64,000 bases of DNA from Aureococcus anophagefferens (GCF_000186865.1 NW_008705566.1:657848-721847); one strand, 5' to 3'; positions 26,387 to 37,781 are shown, numbered from the stretch's first letter. The notes: generated by a model not told the origin, from the sequence alone. Program-made: numbers and translations.

Positions 26387-29140
26387 GCGGGAGCCACGGG
26401 CGCCGTCGCGTGGGGCGCCATGGGCCCGACGAGCGAGAGCATCACGGGCATGACGACCATGCCGAAGAACTGGGCGTAGGCGATGATGGACGCGAGGAAC
26501 TTGAAAAAACACCAGAAGATGTAGGACTTGGCGAAGCCCGTGATGCAGATCCCGAAGAACGTCGAGATGCCGCCCTTGAAGACGCTGTCGCCCATCTGGC
26601 GGAGCGCCTCGCGCGCGCGGTCGTCGCGCGTCGCGCCGCGGGCGTGCGCGAACGTGTGCGCGATGTGCGCGCTGCAGTCGACGCTCAGCCCGACGGCGAT
26701 GATGATGAAGAACGCCGTGACCTACCGATCGTGGCGATTTTTTATCGTTTTCCCGGTCAAAATCTCTCGAACATCGTCGCCGCCGCGGGACGCCGGCCGC
26801 GACGTTGTTCAGGTTGTCGCCGTACCAGTAGATGGACCCCAGCAGGCACACGGAGATCGCGCCGCAGACGCTCAGGATCAGGAACGCGAGCTGGAAGTTC
26901 GCGAGCATGAGCACCAGCACGACGAACACCGCCGCGGCGGCGAAGAGCAAGCTCGTCACCGTCTCGACGACGACGACGTAGAGCCCCTCGAAGAAGACGA
27001 AGAGCTCCATGAAGACGATGGGGTCGAAGCCCGGCGCGCGGTCGTCCGCCAGCTCCCGCTGGTCGACCATGCGCCGCACGCCCGCGGACGCCGTCGTCTC
27101 GTCGTCGACGAACTTCCAGTAGATGGGGATCGCCGACGACGTGATGCGGCCGTCGTCGGCGAAGAGGACGTCGTCCTCGTAGGCCGCGCCGGGCCCATCG
27201 AGGAACGCGCGGAGCGACGCGTACCAGGCGTCGCTCGCGTTCGACGGGCCGCCGCCGTAGGGGCAGAAGACGTCGTAGGGCGGCGCGCAGGCGTCGTAGA
27301 GCTCGTGCTGCGTGAACCAGTTGTAGGGCATGTAGGCCTTGGAGTTGCCGCCCTCGTCGTAGAGGCCGTCGATGAGGCTCGCCAGTTCGTCCTTCTGCTC
27401 GAAGTACCCCACGCTCGGCTCCTTCGTGAACACCCTCACGGGGAGCAGCGTGCGGTGCGAGAAGTAGTCGTCGCGGATCTCGAGGGCCTCGAAGACGAAG
27501 CCGTACTCGCCGCTCCTCGTGAGGAACCACTCGACGTCGAAGTCCATCGTGAACCGCGTGCAGCCCACAGTGCCCAGGACGACGAGCGCCGCGGCCGTCA
27601 GCAACACACCAGCCTTGCCCGGCTTCGACAGGATCACGTCCGCGTAGGTCGTGCCCCAGAAGTTGGCCGGGCCGGCCGCCGCGCCCGGGGCCGCGCCGTC
27701 CGGCGCCGCGGGCCCTCCGACGGCCTCGACGGCCTTGTCGTCGTCCGCGGCCTTGGCCGCGGGCGCGACGGCCGCGACCTTGGCGCCGGGGCAGCAGCAG
27801 CAGCACGCGCAGCAGCAGTCCTTGCCCCCGCGCTCCTCGGCCTTCTTGAGGTCCAGCGTCATCCACGCGACGAACGCGGTGATCTGGAAGAAGAAGTCCA
27901 TCATCACCGCGACCGCGGAGAAGATGCAGAAGCTCGAGAGCGCCGGGATCGTGATGAAGGAGCCCGCGATGAAGGCGCAGAAGTCCGTCACGGACGTCAC
28001 GGTGATGGACGAGCCCGCAACCTCGACGGCCCGGATGACCGCGGCCTCGACGGACGCGTGCCGCGACCGGTCGACGTGGTCGTAGGCGCCGTAGATCACG
28101 AAGGCGTCGTCGATGCCGATGCCCAGCACCAGAAAGATGGCGATCATCGTCGACGGGTTGAAGACGACGCCGAACGCGACGACGACGCCGTAGCCCGCCA
28201 AAATCGCCATCAGGGTCGTCCACACGGCCATGGACCCCAGGAACGCGTGCGACTTCGCGTGGTCCCGCCGGTTCGCCATCGTCGAGCACGTGTAGGCGAA
28301 GACGAACAGCAGGCACAGGTTGATGACGATCTGGTCCGACGAGATCGCCGCGTCCGAGTTCAGATCTCGCAGCGCGCGATTGTCCGGCCACGCGTCGAAG
28401 TAGTCGCTCTTCCAGCCCTCGACGGCGTCGACGAAGTCGATCTCGAGCTGCTCCGCGTGGGGGTCCAGGCGCGGCTTGTCGTGGAGGTGGACGCCGAGCT
28501 CGTAGGACAGCATCATCTTGCCCGAGCCCGCGACCGTCGCGCCGTCGCCGCCGTACGAGTAGTCCGCGGCCGAGTTGCGCAGCACGACGAAGGGCTCGTT
28601 CGCGTTGTGGACGTTCGGGACGTAGGGGTCGTTGAGCGTCGCGATCAGGTCGTCGTCGAGCTCGAACTTCGTGCGGTTCCAGTCCCAAAAGGCCAGGACG
28701 CCGTTCCGCTGGCAGACGCCGCCCTTGAGGTGGCAGTAGCGCTCGTCGTAGGCGATCTTGCCGTCCTCGTGGTTCAGGGACATGATGCGGTCGTGCAGGT
28801 CGAAGAGGTCGCGCAGGGCCGCGCGGTCGAAGAGATTGCCCTTGCCGTCGATGTACGCGAAGGACGACGTCGGGGTGAAGCCGTAGCGCGCCTCGACCCA
28901 GTCGCGGTCGTCGAAGGCCTGCGTGTCCTGCGGCACGTAGAGCCGCTCCGGCAGGTTGTCGTACCGCATGTTCGCGAAGCCCATGACGCACACCACGGTG
29001 AGCGCGTACTGGGCAGCGATGGTCTTCCGCGGGTGCTTCGTCACGACGCGGGCCACGCTGCCGCAGCCCTCCTCGATCTTCTTGTTCACGGCCGCGGAGG
29101 CCCGCTCGATGAGCGTGTGCGACTGTTCGCCGTCCGCCAT
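26383..29140 (-). CDS. Patched/NPC1-like RND-family transporter with sterol-sensing domain
   Basis: Two exons, 29140-26792 and 26721-26383, are joined by a 70-bp GT-AG intron (26791-26722), giving 895 residues. After the first transmembrane helix is an extracellular loop (ERLYVPQDTQAFDDRDW). A five-helix sterol-sensing-like block contains VLGIGIDDAFVIYGAYDHV near residues 330-360. A second loop and a second helical bundle include FFIIIAVGLSVDCSAHIAHTF, which is reconstituted only after splicing. A Cys-rich insert (CCCACCCCC) follows the first bundle. The family moves sterols or other lipids using ion gradients. Frame continuity across the intron and the motif order support one gene. The ATG at 29140 starts MADGEQSHTLIER. 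Confidence 0.9.
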
Positions 29141-29365
29141 GCCGGCGCGGGCTTTTTTTGCCTCTTCTTTCTTTTTCTGCCCACGCGAACGCGAACTCAA
29201 GGCCGTTCCATTGCGGGCGTGTACGGAAGTGAGACGCTCGAGGCGATGGAGTTACATTTATGGCAAATCCGGCTACGTTGAACCTGTTGCTAATTGTTGC
29301 GCGGGGCAGCGTATGGCCGTGCGCGCGTGAGACGCAGCCCTCGCGGGCAGCACCGAACGATCACG

Positions 29366-30571
29366 ATGACCCACTTCGAGAGCGCGACGCGGAAGTTCTG
29401 GGCCGCGGAGAAGGTGCCGGAGAAGGGCGCCTTCTCGAAGATCATGAGCGCCGACACGGCCATCCCCACGCGCGAGGCCGGCGCGGCCATCACGGACCTG
29501 CTCCCGAAGCCGAAGAAGCCCTTCGTGGACCCGCGGTCCGTGCGGAGCATCGCCGCCGAGGAGGACCGGCCCTTCGTCGTGCCGACGAAGCGGCGCACGA
29601 TGTTCAGCCACACGCAGCACTTCTCGAACTTCGCGCTGAGCGAGACGCCGAGCGAGGTCGTCGCGCACGCCATGCTCGAGAGCGCGCGGGAGCGGGCCAT
29701 CAAGGCCGCGCCGCCCCCCAAGAAGGACGAGAGGCCCGCCGTGCTGCTCGCGTCCGGCAAGGCGCCGCCGAGCGCGCCGAAGGACGTCGGCGAGACGGCG
29801 CTCGCGCCGACGGGCAGCCCGCCCAAGCTCCGCGCGTCCGGCGCGCCCGCCGGCGCCAAGCCCTTCGTGCCCGCGAGCCGCAAACCGGTCCACGACGACA
29901 TCTACATGACGACGCCCCTGGAGAGGGACGAGCGGCGGCGGCACCACGCGAACAACACGCGCGAGATGGAGAGCGACCTGCTGAAGATGGCGCGCGAGCG
30001 CCGCGACTTCGAGGGCCGCCTCAAGGAGACCGAGCGGGCCATCCGCGAGACGCGGACCAAGGCCAAGGAGTGCGCGGCGACCGTGGAGCGCAAGGGCAAG
30101 AGCCTCGCGCAGATGCTCTCGCTCGTCCGCCGCCTCTGCCTCGTGTCCGAGCAGACGCCCATCGAGGAGCGCTACAACAACGCCGTCGCCGCGTCCCTGG
30201 ACCAGAACGCGTCGTCGGCGGCGTCCGTGCTCAACGTCAGCGCCGAGACGCAGTGGCTCTTCGCGGAGCTCCACAAGATCGAGACGTTCCTGCCGTCGTG
30301 GCGCGACATGATCGAGGCGCGCGCGAGGGACGTCGGCGGCGCGGGCCGCTTCAACGACGACGACGACGACGCCGGTCGGAAGGACGACGAGAGCGACTCC
30401 CTCGGCACGCCCGACGGGTCCGACGACGAGAGCTCGGACGGGGACGTGCCCGCGCCGCCGGACTCCGCGCCGCCGGACCACGCGCACCGGGCGACGCGCG
30501 TGCCCGTGGCGGCGGGGCTCGACGTCGCGGGCCTGCTGGCCTACGCCGACGACGACAGCGACGATTTCTAA
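29366..30571 (+). CDS. Coiled-coil protein of unknown function
   Basis: 401 residues. The N-terminal half is basic and extended, with conserved-looking peptides (SHTQHFSNFALSETPSEVV, PVHDDIYMTTPLERDERRR). A coiled coil spans about 190-255 (REMESDLLKMARERRDF, KETERAIRETRTKAKE). After a helical segment (TQWLFAELHKIETFLPSWRD) the C-terminus is acidic and Asp-rich. No known domain is recognised. The ATG at 29366 is preceded by a non-coding spacer shared with the divergent Patched-like gene (225 bp, no motif seen). Confidence 0.75.
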   Translation: MTHFESATRKFWAAEKVPEKGAFSKIMSADTAIPTREAGAAITDLLPKPKKPFVDPRSVRSIAAEEDRPFVVPTKRRTMFSHTQHFSNFALSETPSEVVAHAMLESARERAIKAAPPPKKDERPAVLLASGKAPPSAPKDVGETALAPTGSPPKLRASGAPAGAKPFVPASRKPVHDDIYMTTPLERDERRRHHANNTREMESDLLKMARERRDFEGRLKETERAIRETRTKAKECAATVERKGKSLAQMLSLVRRLCLVSEQTPIEERYNNAVAASLDQNASSAASVLNVSAETQWLFAELHKIETFLPSWRDMIEARARDVGGAGRFNDDDDDAGRKDDESDSLGTPDGSDDESSDGDVPAPPDSAPPDHAHRATRVPVAAGLDVAGLLAYADDDSDDF

Positions 30572-30653
30572 GGCCGCGCTATGGTGAAGTTTACATTGAG
30601 GCGGATGAGCGCTTCAGCGCACTTTGGTAAAATTCTAAACCGGCCTGCTTGTC

Positions 30654-32003
30654 ATGTCCTCCTCGATGACGGCGGCGAAGGACGCCGTCGCCGCGGTCGT
30701 CGTCGCCGCGGAGGGGACTTCGTCTCCGGCGCACTACGCGCTCGAGGAGCGCGTCGGCGTGGGCTCCTTCGGCATCGTCTACAAGGCGCGCGTCAAGGGC
30801 TCGTCGGAGCACGTGGCCATCAAGGTCGTGGACCTCGAGGGCTCGGCGGCGGAGCTCGAGGACGTGCGGCGCGAGCTCGAGGCGCTGGCGAGCGTGCGCT
30901 GCACACGCCTCGTGCACTACCTCGGCGCGCACGTCGTCGGGTCCCAGCTCTGGATCGTCACGGAGTATTTGGCCGGCGGGTCGCTCGGCGATTTGCTGAA
31001 CTCGCTCGCCGCGCCGCTCGCGGAGCCCGTCGTCGCGGGCGTCGTAGCCGAGCTGCTCGAGGCGCTCGCCTACCTGCACGGGGACCGGCGCGTGCACCGC
31101 GACGTCAAGGCGAAGAACGTCTTGGTGGCGCGCGACGGCCGCGTGAAACTCGCGGATTTCGGCGTCGCGACGCGGCTCACGGACACGTCCACCAAGCGCC
31201 AGTCGCTCATCGGCACGCCCTACTGGATGGCCCCGGAGGTCCTGGAGCAGAGCCGCTACGGTTCCGCCGCCGACGTCTGGAGTTTGGGCATCACCGCGTT
31301 CGAGCTCGCGACGGGCAAGCCGCCGCACTGGGAATTGCACCCCATGAAGGTGTTGTTTGTGGTCCCCAAGGCGCCGCCGCCGAAGCTCGAGGGAGACTTT
31401 AGCGCCGAGGCCACGGCCTTCGTGGCCCGGTGCCTGGCCAAGGCGCCCGAGGAGCGGCCGACGTGCGCGGATCTGCTGGTCGACGCGTGGGTCGCGGCGG
31501 CGGACTACGTCGGCGTCGCGAAGCCCGCGCTCGCGGCCCACGTCGCCGCGGCGGCCCGGCGGGCGCCGGAGCTGCCCGCCGTGCCCGAGTCGCCGAGCCG
31601 CGCGCCGACGCCGCCCGCGCCGCCCGCGCCGCCCCTCGGCCTCGACGCGCCGCCGCCGGCGACGCCGTCGCCGCCCGCGCGGCGCGAGAAGAGCCGCGCG
31701 TTCCGCTCCGTCGTCGCGCCGGCCATCGCCGCCGCCGCGCGCCACGCCGTCCGCCACGCCGGGGACCGCCGCCGCGAGGCCGCCGCGGCGCTCGACGACC
31801 TCTGCAAGGCGCTGGAGCGCGTCGACGCGACGCTCGACGACGGCAAGCTCACGACGGCCTTCGCGGCGGCGCTCGCGTCGGCCCTCGAGAAGCAGCGCGC
31901 CTCGCTCGGCAGCGCGGACACGCCCTCGCCGGGCTCCCTGGCGTCCGCGTCGCCGGCCTCGCGCGGCGCGTCGCCGGCGGGCGTTGGGGCGCCGCCGAGG
32001 TAA
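30654..32003 (+). CDS. STE20/GCK-type serine/threonine protein kinase
   Basis: 449 residues. The kinase domain covers ~28-280. It has the glycine loop VGVGSFGIVYKA, catalytic lysine in VAIKVVD, the catalytic loop HRDVKAKNVLV, DFG in LADFGVATRL, and the STE20-family activation-segment signature GTPYWMAPEVLEQ. The MST/GCK subgroup is indicated by RQSLIGTPYWMAPEV and the WSLGITAFELATGKPP helix. The C-terminal ~170 residues are low-complexity with a helical stretch, likely regulatory. All key catalytic residues are present, so it should be active. The ATG at 30654 follows an AT-rich leader. The 32004-32252 spacer has only short imperfect repeats of a gcgagacct-type word. Confidence 0.93.
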   Translation: MSSSMTAAKDAVAAVVVAAEGTSSPAHYALEERVGVGSFGIVYKARVKGSSEHVAIKVVDLEGSAAELEDVRRELEALASVRCTRLVHYLGAHVVGSQLWIVTEYLAGGSLGDLLNSLAAPLAEPVVAGVVAELLEALAYLHGDRRVHRDVKAKNVLVARDGRVKLADFGVATRLTDTSTKRQSLIGTPYWMAPEVLEQSRYGSAADVWSLGITAFELATGKPPHWELHPMKVLFVVPKAPPPKLEGDFSAEATAFVARCLAKAPEERPTCADLLVDAWVAAADYVGVAKPALAAHVAAAARRAPELPAVPESPSRAPTPPAPPAPPLGLDAPPPATPSPPARREKSRAFRSVVAPAIAAAARHAVRHAGDRRREAAAALDDLCKALERVDATLDDGKLTTAFAAALASALEKQRASLGSADTPSPGSLASASPASRGASPAGVGAPPR

Positions 32004-32252
32004 GCATCGCAGACCTCTCATCCACACAGGCGAGCGAGACCTGTCGACGAGGGCGCCGCGCAGCGCCGCACTTGCGCCGCACCGCCAACGTCAATGAGGC
32101 TACAACGCAGGCCTCGCATCTCGTCGAGCGAGACCTCGTCGACGAGGGCTGGTCCACCTGGAGAGCGGCTCATCGAGAGGCTTCGCCGCGAGGAGGCGCC
32201 CCTCCCGAGCGCCCGCGCCGGCCCCGGGGGCGCGCTGGTGCCCGTCGACGCC

Positions 32253-34896
32253 ATGCCCAAGCCCAAGGCGCCCTCGGAGGCCGAGCTGCTCGAGGCCTGC
32301 CGGGCGGCCAAGGCGGCGCACCCCGACTTTGGCGTCAAGCGCGTCTACAACCACGTCGCGGCGTCGAAGCCCGAGTGGCGGCTCACGGAGCGGCGCGTCC
32401 AGAAGGTCATGCGCGCGAACAAGCTCACGGAGAAGAACTCGGCCGGCGACGGCCGCCGCGCGGGCGCGGGCGCCGCGCCCGGGAGCCCGGGCCCGCCGGC
32501 GGAGATCGCGCCGAGCCTCTTCCCCGAGGACTGCGTGGCCCTCGCGCGGAAGCCGAGCCAGCTCGGCTGGGTGCTCAAGGCGTCGGGCGTCCTCGGCGGC
32601 GACGACGACGACTACTACGAGGACGACGCCGACGACGAGCGGCGCCGCGAGGTGCCCGAGGGCATGGCGCGCGTGCAGTGGCTCGACAAGTACGAGCCGT
32701 CCCTCGAGGCCATGGACGCCCTGCGGTGCGTCGACCGGCCCTTCGTGGTCGGGGACGTCGTCGCCGCGCGCGACGACCCGACGGGCGCGCTCGGCGCGGT
32801 CGTGCGCGTCGAATTGAAAGCGGACGTGCGCCTCGTCCACGCGGCCGCGCCGCCGCCGGAGAAGCCCCGGGCCGGCGCGCCGGCGGCGCCGGCGCCGGCC
32901 CCGAACCCGAAGAAGGCGCGGGGCGGCCGCAACCGGGGCTCGCGCGGCGCGGAGTCCGGCGACAAACAGGCCGCGTCCGTCGCGGCGTCCGTCGCGGCGG
33001 CCGCGGGCGCGGCGGCCGCGGGCCGCGCGAACGCGCGGGGCGCCGGCGGGCCGAAGCGCGACGGCGGGGCCGGCGGCCCCGCGGCGCCGCCGCCGGCGCC
33101 CGCGCCCCTCGGCGCCGGCGCGACGGTCCGGGGCCTGGACGCGGCGGCGCTCGCGCCGGCGACGGGCCTGCGCATGGGCGACCCCGTCGTCCACCGGCTC
33201 CGGGGCCGCTGGGTCGGGCGCGTCGTCGGCGCGACCTACGACGTCACGGTACGGTCCCCCGCGGGCAACGTCTGCGTCGTCTCGGGGCTCGGCGACAACG
33301 GCGCGGAGGCGACCGCGACGCTCGAGCCGCTCGACGACGTCGACTACGGCTTCGACGAGCTCTGCCCCTTCTTCCCGGGACAGCGCGTGTCCGCGCCGCC
33401 GTCCGTCTGGCGCCGCGCGTCCTGGCGCACGGGCCGCGCGCCGCCGGGCCGGCGGCGGCGCCACGGGCTGGTGGAGAAGGTCGACGTCGCGCAGGCGGGC
33501 GTCCAATGGCTCGCGTGGGGCGTCGGCGCGAGCCGCGAGCCGCCGCCGACGTGGTCCGACGCCAAGGACGTCGCCGTGCTCGCGCCCTTCGCGGGGCTGA
33601 CGCGCGTCGGCGACCACGTCCGCGGCGCCGCGCCGGCCGACGACGCCGCGGCGGCGGCGGCGCCCGCGCCGGCGCCCGCCGCGGCGGCCGCGGCCGCGGA
33701 CGCGCCGCCGCCGCCGCCGCCCGCGGACGACAAGGCGCCCCTGCCGCGGGGCGCCTGCGCCCAGGTCGTGCGCACGGAGACGCGCTGCGCCGTGCGCTGG
33801 TCCGTGGCCGCGGCCGACGGCGCCGCGGCCGCCGCGGGCGTCGGCGGCGGCGACGCCGTCGCCGTCGTGTCGTCGCTGGACCTCGTGCCGCGCCAGCACC
33901 TCGGCGAGCACGACTTCCTGCCCAACGACTTCGTGATCAAGCGCGTCGACGAGAAGAGCGACGACGACGACGACGAGCCGCCCGCGGAGGACGACGGCGC
34001 GGTCGGCGTCGTCCGGTCCGTCGACGCGCGGCAGCGGACGTGCGTCGCAGGGCAGGACAAGGGTGATTCAAGTTCGCTTCAACGTGAGTGTTCCGCGCGC
34101 GCGCGTTCTGGAAAAAGCACCCACGCTTCGAGAGCGCTCCGAGAGATGATCGCTCGTCCAAAAATCAGCCGAAACGAGTGGAAATCGGCCGAGCTAGGAG
34201 CCTTTGAAGTTGGGAATTTCGCACCCTTTTGCTGCCCAGGTGCGTCGTGCGCTGGCTCGGCGACGGCGAGGCCGACGCCCTCGAGCCGTTAGCGCCGGCG
34301 AAGACGGAGACGCTGTCGGCCTACGAGCTCGCGCTCCACGGGTCCTACAACTTCTCCGCGGGCGACCTGGTATTGCGCCTCGCGCCGGGCGCGGGCCGCG
34401 CGGGCGACGTCGCGGGCGACGGCGACGGCGCCGCGGGCGCGACGCGCGACGCCGCGGGCGCCATCGCCATCGTCGCCTTACCCGACGACGTCGAGTCGGA
34501 GCAGGAGGCGTCGGAGCTCGCGGAGGCCATCCGCCTCTCGCTCCTCGACGCGGCCCCGGGCGACGGAGAGACCGAGGAGCCGCGGCCCGCGGCCGAGGGC
34601 GACGACCGCTGGGTCGGCCAGGTGTTGAGCCTCGCCGACGGCGCCGTCGCCGTGCTCTGGCTCGACGGGTCCCGCGAGCTCGTGCCGCCGCGGCGCCTGC
34701 TCCTCGTGCCGGACGCGCGCGCGGACGACCCGGCCTACGACGACGAGGACGCCGACGACCAGGACGACGACGGCACGGCGGAGAGCGTGTCGACGCAGGG
34801 GCCCGTCGAGCCCGACGACGAGGCCGAGGCCGCGGCGCCCGCGGCCGAGGCCGCGGCCGACGACGGCGACGACGACGGCGGCGACGACGCCGCGGC

Positions 34897-34927
<31 letters not shown>

Positions 34928-35701
34928 GAGCCCTTCGCCGTCTGCGACGGCGGCGCGCCGGCGGACCACGCCTACGCGTCGGCGGCGGCGCAGAAGGTCG
35001 CGCTGCCTGCCGTGCGCAAGCTCTGGAAGCAGCTCGAGAAGAACCTGCCGACGGGCGTCTTCGTCCGCGCGTTCCAGGAGCGGTCCGACCTGCTGCGCTG
35101 CGTCATCGTCGGGCCCGACGGCACGCCCTACGAGCGCATGGTCTTCGCCTTCGACCTGCAGCTGCCCGCCGCGTACCCGAAGGAGCCGCCGGCGATGCAC
35201 TACCACTCCTGGGGCATCACGGAGCGCCTGAACCCGAATTTGTACGAGAACGGCAAGGTCTGCCTGTCGCTGCTGGGCACGTGGTCGGGGCCGGGCTGGG
35301 ACCCGGAGTCGTCCACCGTGCTCCAGCTCCTCGTGTCGCTCCAGGGCCTCGTGCTCGTCGACAAGCCCTACTACAACGAGCCGGGCAACGAGAAGCACGC
35401 GGGCACGCTCGAGGGCGAGCAGCAGGCGCGGTCCTACAACGAGAACGCCAAACTACTGTCGCTCCAGGCGACCATCTCCGCGGCGAAGCGGCCGCCCGCG
35501 CCCTTCCGCGCCGTGTTGGTGGAGCACTTCAAGGCGCACGCGGACGCGATGGCCAAGGACCTCGAAACCGCGGCGAGCGACGGCGACGGCGCGCCCGCCG
35601 AGGGCGCGCCGGCCTACTCCGACGGCTTCCGGCGCGTCCTCCGCAAGCTGCTCCCCCAGTTCAGGCGGGCCCTCGACAAGCTCGGCGTCAAGCTCCAGTA
35701 G
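32253..35701 (+). CDS. UBE2O: UBE2O-type E2/E3 hybrid ubiquitin-conjugating enzyme
   Basis: Exons 32253-34039 and 34240-35701 give 1,082 residues; the intron is an introner (separate entry). The first ~50 residues form a helical module (LLEACRAAKAAHPDFGVKR ... ERRVQKVMRANKL). Low-complexity linkers alternate with SH3/Tudor-like barrels seen in UBE2O (for example VGDVVAARDDPTGALGAVVRV, RWVGQVLSLADGAVAVLW). The UBC core at about 853-985 has the UBE2O signature NLYENGKVCLSLLGTWSG with catalytic Cys near 936, then LQLLVSLQGLVLVDKPYYNE. In animals this enzyme ubiquitinates orphan ribosomal proteins and others without a separate E3; the plant relative is PHO2/UBC24. Splicing restores QRTCVVRWLGDG. 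Confidence 0.93.
34040..34247 (+). mobile_element. Introner element 2 in the UBE2O gene
   Basis: The element occupies 34048-34239 (192 bp). It starts cagggcaggacaagggtg and ends caccctttt-gctgcccag, which are imperfect inverted repeats. The 8-bp direct repeat gtgcgtcg flanks it at 34040-34047 and 34240-34247. The spliced intron is 34040-34239: GT comes from the first duplication copy and AG from the terminal inverted repeat. The core contains tcgctcgtccaaaaatcag, shared with element 3 (reversed) and nearly shared with element 1. The orientation of the core is the same as the host gene, unlike elements 1 and 3. Confidence 0.9.
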
Positions 35702-36049
35702 GCGCCGGGCGACGCCGAGCGCACCCCCCCTCTGCTTTGCCCCACTCCGCTCGCGAGGTCGGCGCCCGGTCGCCTCTTTATTCGACCTCTTCGATACGTT
35801 GTGTGGGAGATCGCGTCGTCCAGGGCCGGAGGTCGTCCGGAGGCCTGCGAGCCGAGGCCTCGAGCAGGTCCTCGAGCGGCGCCCGCCGACGCCGTAGGCT
35901 CTCCGTGAGGCCTTCCGTGACGAGTCTCGAAGGGGGCCGGCCGGCCGGCGGCGCCAGCACTTGCGCCAGCGACGGAGGCACCTGCGCCAGCAGAGCGGCA
36001 GTCGGCGAAGCGGCGTCGCAGCACTGCCAGCAGCACCGCGCGACACACG
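35702..36049. other. Intergenic spacer, nothing recognised
   Basis: 348 bp between the UBE2O stop and the prohibitin start. It has C-runs at the left, an AT-richer patch (tctttattcgacctcttcga) near 35774, and GC-rich repeats of gcgccagc-like words near the prohibitin start. No ORF of note and no defined motif is seen; it presumably contains the UBE2O 3' end and the prohibitin promoter. Confidence 0.5.
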
Positions 36050-37161
36050 ATGGAGAAGGTCCTGACGGGCGTCGCGCGCCTGGGCATGGGCGTCGCCGGC
36101 GTGTCGTTCATCGGCAGCAACTGCCTCTACAACGTCGAGGGCGGCCACCGCGCCGTCATGTTCGACAACATCCGCGGCGTGCTGCCCAAGCCCATTTCCG
36201 AGGGCACGGGGGTGAGCCCGCCGAAACCCCGCCCCGCCCCGCGCGCGCCCCGAAATGACCGCCGTCCCCCGCGCGCAGTTCAAGATCCCGGTGCTCCAGA
36301 CGCCCATCATCATGGACATCCGGTCGCGGCCGCGGGAGATCAAGTCCGTCACGGGGACCAAGGACCTCCAGATGGTCAACATCTACCTGCGCGTCCTGAG
36401 CCGGCCCCGCGAGGAGGCGCTGCCCAAGATCTACATGACCCTGGGCACGAACTTCGACGACCGCGTGCTGCCGTCGCTCGGCAACGAGGTCCTCAAGTCC
36501 GTCGTGGCGCAATACAACGCGGACCAGCTCCTCAGCATGCGCGAGCAGATCTCGTGCGTCCGCCCGGCGTCCGGCGACGAGTCCCCCCGTCCGCGGTGAC
36601 GACCATTTCCCGACAATGCATAGTTCACTCTGAGCGCTCCGCAAGAGCGCGTGCGGATCAACCTTCATCACCATCTTTCGACCGAGCGGACCCCCCCCGT
36701 CGATCGCGCCCCGGGGCTCTCGGCGACCTCGCTTCCGACCCTCCTTGCTCCCACGCAGGCAGCAGATCCGGTCGACGCTCACGAAGCGCGCGGAGGCGTT
36801 CAACCTCATCCTCGACGACGTGTCGATCACGCACCTCGTCTTCGGCAAGGAGTTCACGTCGGCCATCGAGCAGAAGCAGGTCGCCCAGCAGGAGGCCGAG
36901 CGCCAGACCTACGTCGTCGCCAAGGCCGAGCAGGAGAAGAAGGCCGCGATCATCCGCGCCGAGGGCGAGGCCGAGGCCGCCGCGACGATCTCCAAGGCCC
37001 TCGAGCAGTGCGGCTCGGGCCTCATCGAGGTCCGCCGCATCGACGCCGCCCGCGAGGTCGCCGAGACGCTGTCCCGGGCCCGCGGCGTCACCTACCTGCC
37101 CTCGGGCGGCGACAAGGGCGGCTCCAACATGCTCCTCGGCCTCAACACGGACCGACAGTAG
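36050..37161 (+). CDS. PHB1: Prohibitin 1 homologue
   Basis: Three exons (36050-36211, 36279-36553, 36759-37161) give 279 residues, close to the family's ~272-280. The introns are 67 bp (GT-AG) and 205 bp (GT-AG). The N-terminal hydrophobic anchor precedes [20 protein letters not shown], then [23 protein letters not shown] split here as SRPREI and [16 protein letters not shown]. The band-7/SPFH core continues with [34 protein letters not shown], the coiled coil [20 protein letters not shown], and [19 protein letters not shown] ending GVTYLPSGG. The tail matches PHB1 rather than PHB2. Prohibitins form ring complexes in the mitochondrial inner membrane. The second intron lacks a target duplication, so its origin is unclear. 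Confidence 0.95.
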
Positions 37162-37325
37162 GCGGCGGTCGCGCGCGCGGCCGAAGGTAAAGACCCATGG
37201 GAGTGTGCTTGTTTTTGTCGTTCGAGCATCGTGATTCGAGGATGGATGAAGATCTTACTATAGACAGGATAACGTGCTCGGCGCCGCGGCTCGGCGGCCG
37301 GGGGAAAGCCCCGGAAAAGCGCAGC

Positions 37326-37781
37326 TCACGCGACAGGCGTGGACCGTCGCCGCGTCGGGAAGCGGTTGATCTCGAACTCGACGCTGGGGATGAAGTCCGT
37401 GGTCACGGCGTTGAGGTCACGCGTCGTGCGCTCCTGCAGCGACGGCGCCTTGATGGCCTCGGCCGCGGGCGCGGGCAGGTGGAAGGACACGAGCGCGTTG
37501 CCCGCCATCGAGAGCTTCTCCGAGAACGTCGCGGTCTTCGTCGCCTCGACCATGGCCTTGAGGCGCTCGCGCTGCGCGCGCGCGTCGGCCTCGGCGGCGC
37601 GCTGCTGCGCCGCGAGCCGCGGGATCCGCGCCTGGAGCTGGCGCCGCTCGAGCTCGACCTGCTGCGAGTTGCCGGCGAGGAGCTCGGTGATGCGCATGGT
37701 GGCGATGCCCACGCCCAGGGAGCCGCCCGTGGCGTAGACGAGCTTCTTGCCGGGCGAGAGCTTCAGGAACTGAGACCACAT
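37326..37781 (-). CDS. Small helical membrane-associated protein of unknown function
   Basis: 151 residues starting MWSQFLKLSPGKKLVYATGG. A short hydrophobic helix lies near residues 15-30 (LVYATGGSLGVGIATM). A charged coiled coil of about 50 residues (QQVELERRQLQARI, QQRAAEADARAQRERLKAM) follows, and then a mixed C-terminus with FHLPAPAAEAIKAPSLQER. The hydrophobic N-terminus with positive charges could be a mitochondrial or inner-membrane signal; this is inference. I do not recognise the family. It is tail-to-tail with prohibitin (164-bp spacer with nothing recognised). The composition is typical of the neighbours. Confidence 0.62.
   Translation of the reverse strand: MWSQFLKLSPGKKLVYATGGSLGVGIATMRITELLAGNSQQVELERRQLQARIPRLAAQQRAAEADARAQRERLKAMVEATKTATFSEKLSMAGNALVSFHLPAPAAEAIKAPSLQERTTRDLNAVTTDFIPSVEFEINRFPTRRRSTPVA

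Noticed and set aside
34048..34239. Introner 2 as exon sequence of UBE2O
   Set aside because: Reading through inserts unrelated residues and leads to a stop, while excision restores the conserved protein and leaves one copy of the 8-bp target.
36212..36278. Prohibitin intron 1 as an introner
   Set aside because: Only 67 bp, no inverted ends and no flanking duplication; it looks like an ordinary short GT-AG intron.
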